From contig NZ_KB899545.1 in assembly GCF_000378345.1 (NCBI RefSeq), positions 310,001 to 374,000 on the forward strand: a DNA stretch of 64,000 nt, written 5' to 3'. The translations under genes and the position numbers were made by a program. The DNA is from Hirschia maritima DSM 19733. GTDB lineage: Bacteria; Pseudomonadota; Alphaproteobacteria; Caulobacterales; Hyphomonadaceae. The notes under the pieces were generated by a model. It did not search any database and was not told where the DNA came from. It saw only the letters and a list, made by a program, of their open reading frames with translations. Positions 41,890 through 49,459 of this stretch are shown piece by piece. Each line of letters opens with the position of its first letter. Position 1 is the first letter of the stretch.

Positions 41890-42528
41890 ATGATATTGTG
41901 TGAGGCCAAAGCTCGGCTTATGAGTTCTTTGTTGAAAGTTTACCTGGAAAATAAAGACAGTCTTCGTAGGTTTTTACGAAGATACTTTAGTCGTATTCAA
42001 GATATCGAAGACATCTCACAAGAAGCTTTTCTTCGAAGTTTTGTCGCCAATACAAAATCCAAAATCACAGCACCTAGGGCCTTCTTGTTTCAGACTGCCA
42101 AAAACCTTGCTTTGAACGAATTGGCTAAGAAAACTAATTCAATCACTCAGAATGTAGATGATTTTAGCAAGCTACCAATGGAGTTGGACCGCAGTCACGT
42201 TGGTGCAGATGAAGAATATGCTTCTAAGCAAAAACTAGTTGCGTTTTCTGAAGCTGTTTCAAATCTTCCCCCTCAATGCCAAAGGGTGTTTGTACTTCGG
42301 AAAATTGAGGGGCTTAGAGTTAAAGAGATTGCCGCAAAGCTGGAGATTTCAGTAAGTGCAGTAGAAAAGCACATCGCGAACGGCTTGATAAAGTGCGATG
42401 AATACCTGAGAGAAAAAGGGTATGAACCTGCGGATTTTGGTCGGTCAGATAAGAAAAAAATTATAAAAATAGATACTATACAAACGGGGAGCAAAATACA
42501 GAATTCCGAAGGAAATAATGATGGCTGA
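41890..42528 (+). CDS. ECF-type RNA polymerase sigma factor (FecI-like)
   Basis: 212 residues from 41890; the ATG at 41920 (MSSLLKVYL) is an equal alternative and neither has a clear Shine-Dalgarno. Sigma region 2 contains 'LRRFLRRYFSRIQDIEDISQEAFLRSF', and region 4 contains 'FSEAVSNLPPQCQRVFVLRKIEGLRVKEIAAKLEISVSAVEKHIANGLIKC'. It overlaps FecR by 8 nt. With FecR and the STN receptor it forms a cell-surface signalling trio, in which occupied receptor frees the sigma factor to transcribe uptake genes. Confidence 0.85.
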   Translation: MILCEAKARLMSSLLKVYLENKDSLRRFLRRYFSRIQDIEDISQEAFLRSFVANTKSKITAPRAFLFQTAKNLALNELAKKTNSITQNVDDFSKLPMELDRSHVGADEEYASKQKLVAFSEAVSNLPPQCQRVFVLRKIEGLRVKEIAAKLEISVSAVEKHIANGLIKCDEYLREKGYEPADFGRSDKKKIIKIDTIQTGSKIQNSEGNNDG

Positions 42529-43591
42529 TAACTCCCGTATATTGTCGTTTCCTGACAAGGATAGAATTAAACAAGAGGCAGCTACTTGGGTAGCTAAGTG
42601 TGAAACTCGTCCATTAAAACCTGAGCAGTATGATGAGTTAGGTGCTTGGTTGTCTTTGAGTCCAACCCATAAGGATGAGTTTGAAAACCTAGCAGCTTTA
42701 TGGGGCCAATTAGATATACTGGATGAATTGAACTATTTTGAGGAATTGCAAGAGAAAACTCCAATTCTTTCAAGGGTTACAAGTATAACAAGATGGGAAG
42801 CTAGAAGTCTTATTGCTGCGGCGGCTGTATTGTTTTGTGTTGGTTTGCTGTTCTCCAGCAGTATTGTACTCGGTTCTGACGGTGTGACGGTTTTGGATAA
42901 AGAAATTTATTCAACGCAATTGGGCGAACAAGAAAGTGTCGTTTTAGCAGATGGAACGAGCGTAACTCTCAATACGGATAGTGAGATTGAGGTTGTTTAT
43001 TCAATAGATAAGCGTGATGTATACTTAAAAAAAGGAGAAGCCCATTTTGATGTAGCCTCAGATGCATCAAAGCCCTTTTCAGTTCGGACCCATGAAGGGA
43101 TTGTGCGGGCTGTTGGAACGGAGTTTTCGGTTCGTCTTGCTGCAGAAGCAGTAGAAGTTATCGTTTCTGAAGGGCGAGTGGAGTTGTTACCTAATCTCAC
43201 TTTCGATGATGTTCCGACGAATAGCGCAATTACTGTTGCTAAAGAAAAATTGGAATTAGCGGCTGGAGATACTGCTCGATTTGTGAACACCCGTGCTGAG
43301 CTTTTGTTGCCGCTCTCCGAAACAGAGCTGAATCGCAAGTTGTCGTGGCGTCGTGGCCTGTTGGCTTTCGCTGGCGATCCATTGCGGGAAGTTGTGGATG
43401 AGGTGAGTAGATATACAGACGTTGAAATCGTGTTTGTTGATAGTGATTTGGAGCAGCTTCCTATCGGTGGGTATTTTAAAGCAGGTGAGGTCGAGGGGTT
43501 GCTAGAAGCCGTAGAGCAGACTTTCGATGTTGAGGTGGAACGGAAAGTTGATGGCTCTATTTATCTTTATTCTACAAAATTCACAGAATAA
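42521..43591 (+). CDS. FecR-family anti-sigma/transmembrane sensor
   Basis: 356 residues. Cytoplasmic part with 'TWVAKCETRPLKPEQYDELGAWLSLSPTHKDEFENLAALWGQL' (DUF4880-like), one membrane segment (LIAAAAVLFCVGLLFSSSIV), and a periplasmic FecR domain with 'LADGTSVTLNTDSEIEVVYSIDKRDVYLKKGEAHFDVASDASKPFSVRTHEGIVRAVGTEFSVR'. A late 'VDEVSRYTDVEIVFVDSDLEQLPIGGYF' fits the C-terminal domain. The second of two adjacent ATG codons has the better spacing from AAGGA. It sits between sigma factor and receptor. Confidence 0.88.
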   Translation: MADNSRILSFPDKDRIKQEAATWVAKCETRPLKPEQYDELGAWLSLSPTHKDEFENLAALWGQLDILDELNYFEELQEKTPILSRVTSITRWEARSLIAAAAVLFCVGLLFSSSIVLGSDGVTVLDKEIYSTQLGEQESVVLADGTSVTLNTDSEIEVVYSIDKRDVYLKKGEAHFDVASDASKPFSVRTHEGIVRAVGTEFSVRLAAEAVEVIVSEGRVELLPNLTFDDVPTNSAITVAKEKLELAAGDTARFVNTRAELLLPLSETELNRKLSWRRGLLAFAGDPLREVVDEVSRYTDVEIVFVDSDLEQLPIGGYFKAGEVEGLLEAVEQTFDVEVERKVDGSIYLYSTKFTE

Positions 43592-43635
43592 AATATCCAT
43601 TTAAAACAAATGCATAACGGAGTTGTTTATTGGAT

Positions 43636-43647
43636 ATAGTATACAAT
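43636..43647. promoter_or_regulatory. ATAGTATACAAT, one-mismatch copy of the ATTGTATACAAT palindrome
   Basis: It lies 102 nt before the TonB receptor ATG, after FecR. It shares 11 of 12 bases with the perfect copies upstream of the molybdenum hydroxylase and agarase. Confidence 0.45.
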
Positions 43648-43748
43648 ATCCTTGTAATTTTATGAAAAAGACTACAAACTGGGGTGGGGATAACGAATAT
43701 CCGACTGTCTAACAACTAGACTGCAAATAAAAGAAGCAGCGGACAAAA

Positions 43749-46700
43749 ATGAAACCAGTTTTAGGATGGGGAAACGCCAATAGAGATCGCTCTGCTTTAG
43801 TATCAATTTTGAGCTGTGCGATTCTTTCTACTAGCAACTTGGCTTACGCTGAGGATGCAAAGTCAGCACGGCATGAGTTTGATATTGAGGCTACCAGTCT
43901 TGCAGCATCAATGGAAAACTTCGTTGCTCAGTCGGGCGTTCAATTAATTTTTCCTTATGAATTGGCGAATTTGACAGGGTTAAATCCCGTCGAAGGGCAT
44001 TACACAGTCCGTGAAGCATTGGAGATTATCTTCGAGGGCACTTCTTTTTCTGCAGGTCTAACATCTAGCGGGATCGTAACGGTCTCGCGGATTAAACAAG
44101 TAGAACGGGAGGAGACCGACATGAAAGATGTTGAGTTGAAAAAACTACTTCTTGCTGGTGTTGCATCAGCGGTAATAGGAACGGGGAATGCGGCGGCGCA
44201 AGAGGTTGAGCCAGCCGAAGTCGTAGCTGAAGAGGATAAACGTTTAGATACCATCGTGGTTACAGGTATTCGTAGCTCACTGAGAAACGCAATGGATATC
44301 AAGCGTTCATCTCAGGGGGTTGTCGATGCGATCTCCGCTGAAGATATAGGTAAGTTTCCAGACACTAACCTTGCTGAATCACTTCAACGGATTACGGGTG
44401 TATCAATTGATCGTTCAAACAATGAAGGTAACCAAGTAACAGTTCGCGGTTTTGGGCCAAGCTTTAACCTGGTGACTTTGAATGGCCGTCAAATGCCTCG
44501 TTCATCTTCATTATTGTCTGATGGTATCCCAAGAAGTTTCAACTTTAGAGAATTGTCTTCAGAGCTCGTATCAGGTGTTGAAGTATATAAAACCGGCCGT
44601 GCGGATGTTGATTCAGGTGGTATTGGTTCCTCGATAAATGTAAAAACCGCTCGTCCATTTGACTATGATGGCTTTACTGCGTTCGGAAGCGTTAAAGGTA
44701 TTATTGATACTAGCGTTGAAAGTGGAGATGACATTACTCCTGAAATTTCTGGTCTTGTTAGTCACACCTTTGCAAATGATAAAGTGGGTGTGTTGTTAGC
44801 GCTGTCTCATTCCGACAGAGATAGCCACAGAGATCGTGCGGGAACACAAGGTTGGGTTCGCAATCGAGGGCAGAATATAGACACTAGCAATATTGATAAT
44901 GGAACTGGATCTTGGTGGGCACCATGGACCGCTGATTTAGATTCATGGAACACCGAACGTACGCGTCAAAATGGTCAACTTGTTCTTCAGTTTGCACCAA
45001 CTGACCGCATTGAGGCGACAGTCGATTATACTGCCACACGTTTTGAACAAACTACTGAGATGAATCGTCAGAGCCTCTGGTTTGACTCTCCAACAGGGAC
45101 GCCAGACGCAAATGGTACATTGGTAAACCCGATTGAGGTTACGGATGAACTGAATTTCTGGGCTTGGCAGTTTTATGAAAAAATAGAAAATGATTCTATC
45201 GGTTTGAACCTTGAGTGGCAGGCCACTGACACGCTGTCATTTGAGTTGGATGTCCACGATTCAACTTCCAAGTCTAATCCTGATGGTGTGACCTCTGAAC
45301 GTTTGGCCAACTTGGCAAACCCAGGAAAAGTTGTTGATTATACTGCAGACTTCTCCGGCGATATTCCTGTTGTTAATGTAGATGATTCTGCATTGGCAGG
45401 TGGTGCGTATAATCCAGCTAACATTATTGCAGACTTGTTCCAGACCCGCGGTTATCAGATCGAAAACAATGTTCAGCAGGTCAAGTTGGCAGGTCAATGG
45501 GAGAATGCAGGAACTGGCGCTCTAACGGCGGTAAACTTTGGTGTTCAATCAACAAAATACCAAGTTGATACAAAACAGTTTGGTACATTTGCCTTTGTAA
45601 CAGACCTTGATATTTCAGGTTTGGGGCTAACATTCAATGAAACAGGCGATGCCCTGGATGAATTTGGCAATGCATCAACACTATTCCCATTCATTCCTCA
45701 GTATTCCGCTAATGGTTTCATCAATTTGACGCAAGACCAGGACTTGTTCTTTCAAAACGCACCAAGTTTGAACGGTGTTGAGGAAAAAACTTTGGCCATG
45801 TATTTCAGCGCGGATTTCGAAACTGAATTCAACGGAATGGGTATTTCTGCAAACGCCGGTGTTCGTTTCGAGGACACTGATGTAACAGCGTATTCGGTTC
45901 AGCCTGCGATTGAGAACTTGCAATATTGGCATGAAGAAGAAATTCAGCTTGTAACCGGTGCAGATGTTGCTCAATCTTTGAGTGGTGGATACAAACGTAT
46001 TTTGCCAAACTTTGATGTAAAAGCAGATATCTTAGACAACCTTGTTGGTCGATTCTCCTATAGCAGAACTATGACGCGTAGTGGTCTGGGGAACATGTTC
46101 CCATCAACGACAATTACACAACGTCGCCCAGGTGATACATTTAGGGCTAGCCAAGGTAACCCTGGATTGTTGCCTTATGAGTCTGACAATTTCGATGTAT
46201 CATTGGAATACTACTATGGTGATGCGAGTTATGTGTCGGCTGGTTACTTCCAGAAATACGTGGATAACTTTATTGGTCAATCGACTGAAATTCGTACGAT
46301 TGCTGATGCAGCAGGTAACCCTCTGACAGATCCAAGTGTTGATCCGGGTGTTGGGTGTCCTAGTGATGTTATTCCAACAGCGGCGTGTTTGAACCGTCCT
46401 GATCAGCCGGTTATCAATTTTGAAACCACGACAACGACAAACCAAGGTTCCGCTGAGGTTGATGGTTGGGAACTTAACGTGCAACACATGTTTGGTGCCA
46501 CTGGTTTTGGTGCTATTGCCAACGTAACCATTGTAAACGCCGATGTCGCTTATGACATTCGTCAAATTGGTGGAAACCGCGCACTCACCGGATTGAGTGA
46601 CTCCGCAAATGTCGTGGCATTCTATGATAAAAATGGTTTGCAAGCTCGTATTGCGTATAACTGGCGTGATGAGTTTTTGTTAAGTGGTGGAAATGAGCCA

Positions 46701-46892
46701 ACATTTACAGAGGCTTACGGGCAAATTGATGCAAACGCCAGCTATGAAATAAATGACCATTTCACAGTGTTTGTTGAGGGATTGAACCTGACCAACGAAA
46801 CTGTTCGTCGTCATGGTCGTTATTCAGAGCAGCTAATTGATGCTGAACAATACGGAGCACGTTTCAATGTTGGTGTGCGTGCCAAGTTCTAG
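43749..46892 (+). CDS. STN-domain TonB-dependent receptor (TonB-Xanth-Caul type)
   Basis: 1047 residues. Signal peptide ending ...SNLAYAED; STN domain at about 40-115 ('HEFDIEATSLAASMENFVAQSGVQLIFPYEL'). Then 'MKDVELKKLLLAGVASAVIGTGNAAAQ' at residue 125 looks like a second signal sequence. The plug begins 'IVVTGIRSSLRNAMDIKRSSQGVVDAISAEDIGKFPDTNLAESLQRITGVSIDRSNNEGNQVTVRGFGP' and a beta-barrel ends in a Phe (RFNVGVRAKF), as needed for outer-membrane assembly. This family imports complex carbohydrates; the STN domain signals to the FecR/sigma pair upstream. ATG 44121 has a strong Shine-Dalgarno (GGAGGAG, 6-nt spacer), so a shorter STN-free form may also be made. Confidence 0.88.
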   Translation: MKPVLGWGNANRDRSALVSILSCAILSTSNLAYAEDAKSARHEFDIEATSLAASMENFVAQSGVQLIFPYELANLTGLNPVEGHYTVREALEIIFEGTSFSAGLTSSGIVTVSRIKQVEREETDMKDVELKKLLLAGVASAVIGTGNAAAQEVEPAEVVAEEDKRLDTIVVTGIRSSLRNAMDIKRSSQGVVDAISAEDIGKFPDTNLAESLQRITGVSIDRSNNEGNQVTVRGFGPSFNLVTLNGRQMPRSSSLLSDGIPRSFNFRELSSELVSGVEVYKTGRADVDSGGIGSSINVKTARPFDYDGFTAFGSVKGIIDTSVESGDDITPEISGLVSHTFANDKVGVLLALSHSDRDSHRDRAGTQGWVRNRGQNIDTSNIDNGTGSWWAPWTADLDSWNTERTRQNGQLVLQFAPTDRIEATVDYTATRFEQTTEMNRQSLWFDSPTGTPDANGTLVNPIEVTDELNFWAWQFYEKIENDSIGLNLEWQATDTLSFELDVHDSTSKSNPDGVTSERLANLANPGKVVDYTADFSGDIPVVNVDDSALAGGAYNPANIIADLFQTRGYQIENNVQQVKLAGQWENAGTGALTAVNFGVQSTKYQVDTKQFGTFAFVTDLDISGLGLTFNETGDALDEFGNASTLFPFIPQYSANGFINLTQDQDLFFQNAPSLNGVEEKTLAMYFSADFETEFNGMGISANAGVRFEDTDVTAYSVQPAIENLQYWHEEEIQLVTGADVAQSLSGGYKRILPNFDVKADILDNLVGRFSYSRTMTRSGLGNMFPSTTITQRRPGDTFRASQGNPGLLPYESDNFDVSLEYYYGDASYVSAGYFQKYVDNFIGQSTEIRTIADAAGNPLTDPSVDPGVGCPSDVIPTAACLNRPDQPVINFETTTTTNQGSAEVDGWELNVQHMFGATGFGAIANVTIVNADVAYDIRQIGGNRALTGLSDSANVVAFYDKNGLQARIAYNWRDEFLLSGGNEPTFTEAYGQIDANASYEINDHFTVFVEGLNLTNETVRRHGRYSEQLIDAEQYGARFNVGVRAKF

Positions 46893-46916
46893 TTAGTTAA
46901 ATACTATCTATATATC

Positions 46917-46950
46917 GAAGGTCACCAATTAATTGGTGACCTTCATTTGT
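46917..46950 (+). terminator. Terminator downstream of the TonB receptor
   Basis: A 12-bp perfect stem (GAAGGTCACCAA, 46917-46928, with TTGGTGACCTTC, 46933-46944), loop TTAA, followed by ATTTGTTTC. The T tract is weak but the hairpin is strong. Confidence 0.7.
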
Positions 46951-46999
46951 TTCTCTATGAATTCTATTGTTTAGTCTGTGGCTTGAAGGAGGGTGTAAA

Positions 47000-48550
47000 A
47001 TGGATCCTGTGACTTCAATTGTTATTGTTGGTGGTGGTTCGGCTGGTTGGATCACTGCAGGTACGCTTGCTGCACGATTAAAAACCGAGCGAGAACGCAA
47101 TTCTTATAAAGTTACTTTGGTGGAGAGCCCCAATACTCCTATAATTGGTGTGGGAGAGGGGACGTGGCCCACTATGCGTTCTACTCTACGAAAAATGGGT
47201 GTCCGCGAGACTGACTTTATCAAGGAGTGCTCAGCTTCTTTTAAGCAAGGTGCGAAGTTCGTAAATTGGCATAAGGGTGACGGTGATGCATATTATCACC
47301 CCCTTATGTTGCCCCAAGCATATTTTGAACAAAACCTTGCTCCGCATTGGCCGGATTTGGCTGGGAATTTAAGTTTTTCAGAAGCTGTGTGTCCGCAAGA
47401 TTTTTTGTGTGAGCAGGGTCTTGCTCCAAAATTGATAACAACTCCCGAATACGGACATGTTGCAAACTACGCGTATCATTTGGATGCCGGAGCGTTTGCG
47501 GAATTTTTGAAAAATCATTGCGTTGAGAAATTAGGCGTAAACCATATTTTAGATGACGTAGTTGCCGTGAAATCGAAAGAAGACGGTGATATTCAGTCAG
47601 TGATATCTCAAAATGCCGGAGAAATTCTGGGTGATCTATTTATAGATTGCACTGGCTTTAGGTCACTTTTGCTGGGCGGTCATTATGATGTGCCGTTCAA
47701 GTCCTGTAAGGAAGTGTTATTCATTGATACCGCCCTGGCCGTACAACTTCCTTATGAAGACAATAATGCTCCTATCGCCTCCCATACAATTTCAACAGCT
47801 CAGAATGCAGGTTGGATTTGGGATATTGGATTGCAAAACAGACGTGGAGTTGGACATGTGTATTCAAGTGACCACTTATCCGAAGACAAGGCCGTATCTA
47901 ATCTAAAGGATTATGTTGGGCAAACCCACCCAGAGGCTGCAGCAGAAGATTATCGGAAAATAGATATAAATCCCGGCCATCGAACACAGTTTTGGAAACG
48001 AAATTGCGTAGCTGTTGGAATGGCTGCAGGGTTTCTAGAACCTTTGGAAGCTTCAGCGCTGTTATTGATCGAAATATCTGCAAACATGATTGCGGAACAA
48101 TTGCCTGCTAATCGTCTTGCAATGGAGGTTGTTTCTAAGAGGTTTAATGAAACTTTCCTTTATCGCTGGGAAAGAATAATCGATTTTCTGAAACTGCATT
48201 ACATAGCCAGTGAACGTACGGATCATTCGTTTTGGAAAGACAATAGGAAAAAAGAAACAATTCCTGATAGTCTTTTGGAATTAATGGATTTTTGGAAATA
48301 CCAACCACCCTGGCATGATGATTTTGATCGGGCGGTAGAGGTTTTCCCAGCCGCAAGTTATCAGTACGTTCTTTATGGCATGGGGTTTAAAACTGAGGTC
48401 AACCCATTGGGATATTCAGACGCTGCTCGAAATGCAGCTATGCAGGCTTTTGAAGAAAATGCGAAAATGGCAAAGGATTTGCTTCGTAAACTCCCAAGCA
48501 ATAGAGAATTGCTAGATAAGATTACAACACACGGACTTCAACGCGTGTAG
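47000..48550 (+). CDS. Tryptophan-halogenase-like flavoprotein
   Basis: 516 residues from 47000, where GGAGG lies 7 nt upstream. FAD motif IVGGGSAGWITAGTLAA, then 'IGVGEGTWPTMRSTLRKMG', the conserved Lys in 'FKQGAKFVNWHKGD' (the position of the catalytic Lys in flavin halogenases), and 'GWIWDIGLQNRRG', a variant of the W-x-W-x-I motif with Gly instead of Pro. Such genes often accompany TonB-Xanth-Caul receptors and SapC-like genes in marine carbohydrate loci, where their chemistry is not settled. Neighbours support that setting. Confidence 0.78.
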   Translation: MDPVTSIVIVGGGSAGWITAGTLAARLKTERERNSYKVTLVESPNTPIIGVGEGTWPTMRSTLRKMGVRETDFIKECSASFKQGAKFVNWHKGDGDAYYHPLMLPQAYFEQNLAPHWPDLAGNLSFSEAVCPQDFLCEQGLAPKLITTPEYGHVANYAYHLDAGAFAEFLKNHCVEKLGVNHILDDVVAVKSKEDGDIQSVISQNAGEILGDLFIDCTGFRSLLLGGHYDVPFKSCKEVLFIDTALAVQLPYEDNNAPIASHTISTAQNAGWIWDIGLQNRRGVGHVYSSDHLSEDKAVSNLKDYVGQTHPEAAAEDYRKIDINPGHRTQFWKRNCVAVGMAAGFLEPLEASALLLIEISANMIAEQLPANRLAMEVVSKRFNETFLYRWERIIDFLKLHYIASERTDHSFWKDNRKKETIPDSLLELMDFWKYQPPWHDDFDRAVEVFPAASYQYVLYGMGFKTEVNPLGYSDAARNAAMQAFEENAKMAKDLLRKLPSNRELLDKITTHGLQRV

Positions 48551-48580
48551 TTGAGATGGAAATTATTCGAGGAAACAGGC

Positions 48581-49303
48581 ATGTCCAAATTGGAAATTCT
48601 TAACAATGAAAAGCACCGTGATGTAAAAATTATTACAGACCGAGGAAGTGCCTTTGGAGAAAACGCAAATGTGATCCCTGCTTTGGTTAATGAAATGGGA
48701 GCGTTGGTTTTAGATTTTCCGGTCTGTTTGTTAAAAGACCCAGAAAATGGAAATTTTGGACTCCACATTTTCCTCGGATTTGAGCCGGATGAAAATTTAT
48801 TCCTAGATGGAAAAAACTGGAAATCATCTCACATTCCAGCACATGTACGTCGCCAGCCATTCAGAGTTGGGTTTTCCCAAGATGAAGAAGGAAAAACGCG
48901 CTCGGCTTTGATCACATTGGATGTTGAAAGTAAGCGGGTGAATAGCCAACTGGGGGAGCGTATATTTGATGAGGATGGCAACAGGACTCCTTTTCTTATG
49001 GGGATGGAGCAATTGTTAAATGATGTATTACGAGGCGAGGAGGCATCTCAGGCTTTTGTTCAGTTGCTGGTAGACAATGATTTGGTCGAACCCGTCCAGT
49101 TAAAGGCTGAGTTTGAAGAGGGACAGTCAAAGACATTTGATGGACTGTACACTGTAAATGATTCTAAATTTGCAGATTTATCAACTAAGAGACTTAATGA
49201 ATTTAACAAGAACGGTGTGCTGAAGGTTTGTCATCAGATGACGACCAGTCTTGGGCATATTCGAAAAATGATTGAATGGAAGAAAAATAAAGTAAGCGGC
49301 TGA
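48581..49303 (+). CDS. SapC-like protein
   Basis: 240 residues, SapC family. 'ALVNEMGALVLDFPVCLLKDPENGNFGLHIFLGFEPDENLFLDGKNWKSSHIPAHVRRQPFRVGF' and 'EDGNRTPFLMGMEQLLNDVLRGEEASQAFVQLLVDNDLVEPVQL' are typical. GAGGA lies 10 nt before the ATG. It follows the halogenase-like gene by 30 nt. In many proteobacteria SapC-like genes are grouped with TonB receptors and halogenase-like genes in carbohydrate loci; reaction unknown. Confidence 0.8.
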   Translation: MSKLEILNNEKHRDVKIITDRGSAFGENANVIPALVNEMGALVLDFPVCLLKDPENGNFGLHIFLGFEPDENLFLDGKNWKSSHIPAHVRRQPFRVGFSQDEEGKTRSALITLDVESKRVNSQLGERIFDEDGNRTPFLMGMEQLLNDVLRGEEASQAFVQLLVDNDLVEPVQLKAEFEEGQSKTFDGLYTVNDSKFADLSTKRLNEFNKNGVLKVCHQMTTSLGHIRKMIEWKKNKVSG

Positions 49304-49333
49304 TATAATTGCGTTTATTTCAATACAATTAAC

Positions 49334-49345
49334 ATTGTATACAAT
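49334..49345. promoter_or_regulatory. Palindrome ATTGTATACAAT, copy 3
   Basis: A perfect 12-bp palindrome 114 nt before the agarase ATG. It is identical to copy 1 upstream of the molybdenum hydroxylase. Confidence 0.65.
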
Positions 49346-49385
49346 TGACATTTTGGCTTGCGTTTAGCATAATTACCTCAAAACA

Positions 49386-49411
49386 GGCGGCCTCTCTCCG
49401 TGAAGGCCGCC
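49386..49411 (+). terminator. Hairpin without T tract, between SapC-like and agarase genes
   Basis: An 8-bp GC-rich stem GGCGGCCT (49386-49393) with AGGCCGCC (49404-49411) and a 10-nt loop. The absence of a T tract makes termination uncertain; it could be a leader structure of the agarase mRNA. Confidence 0.45.
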
Positions 49412-49459
49412 AAATTGTAAGTGAGTTAATATAACTCATTTTCATACGGGGAGTATGTA

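Noticed and set aside
46200-46643. A 147-residue minus-strand frame
   Set aside because: Antisense to the TonB receptor barrel; no supporting features.
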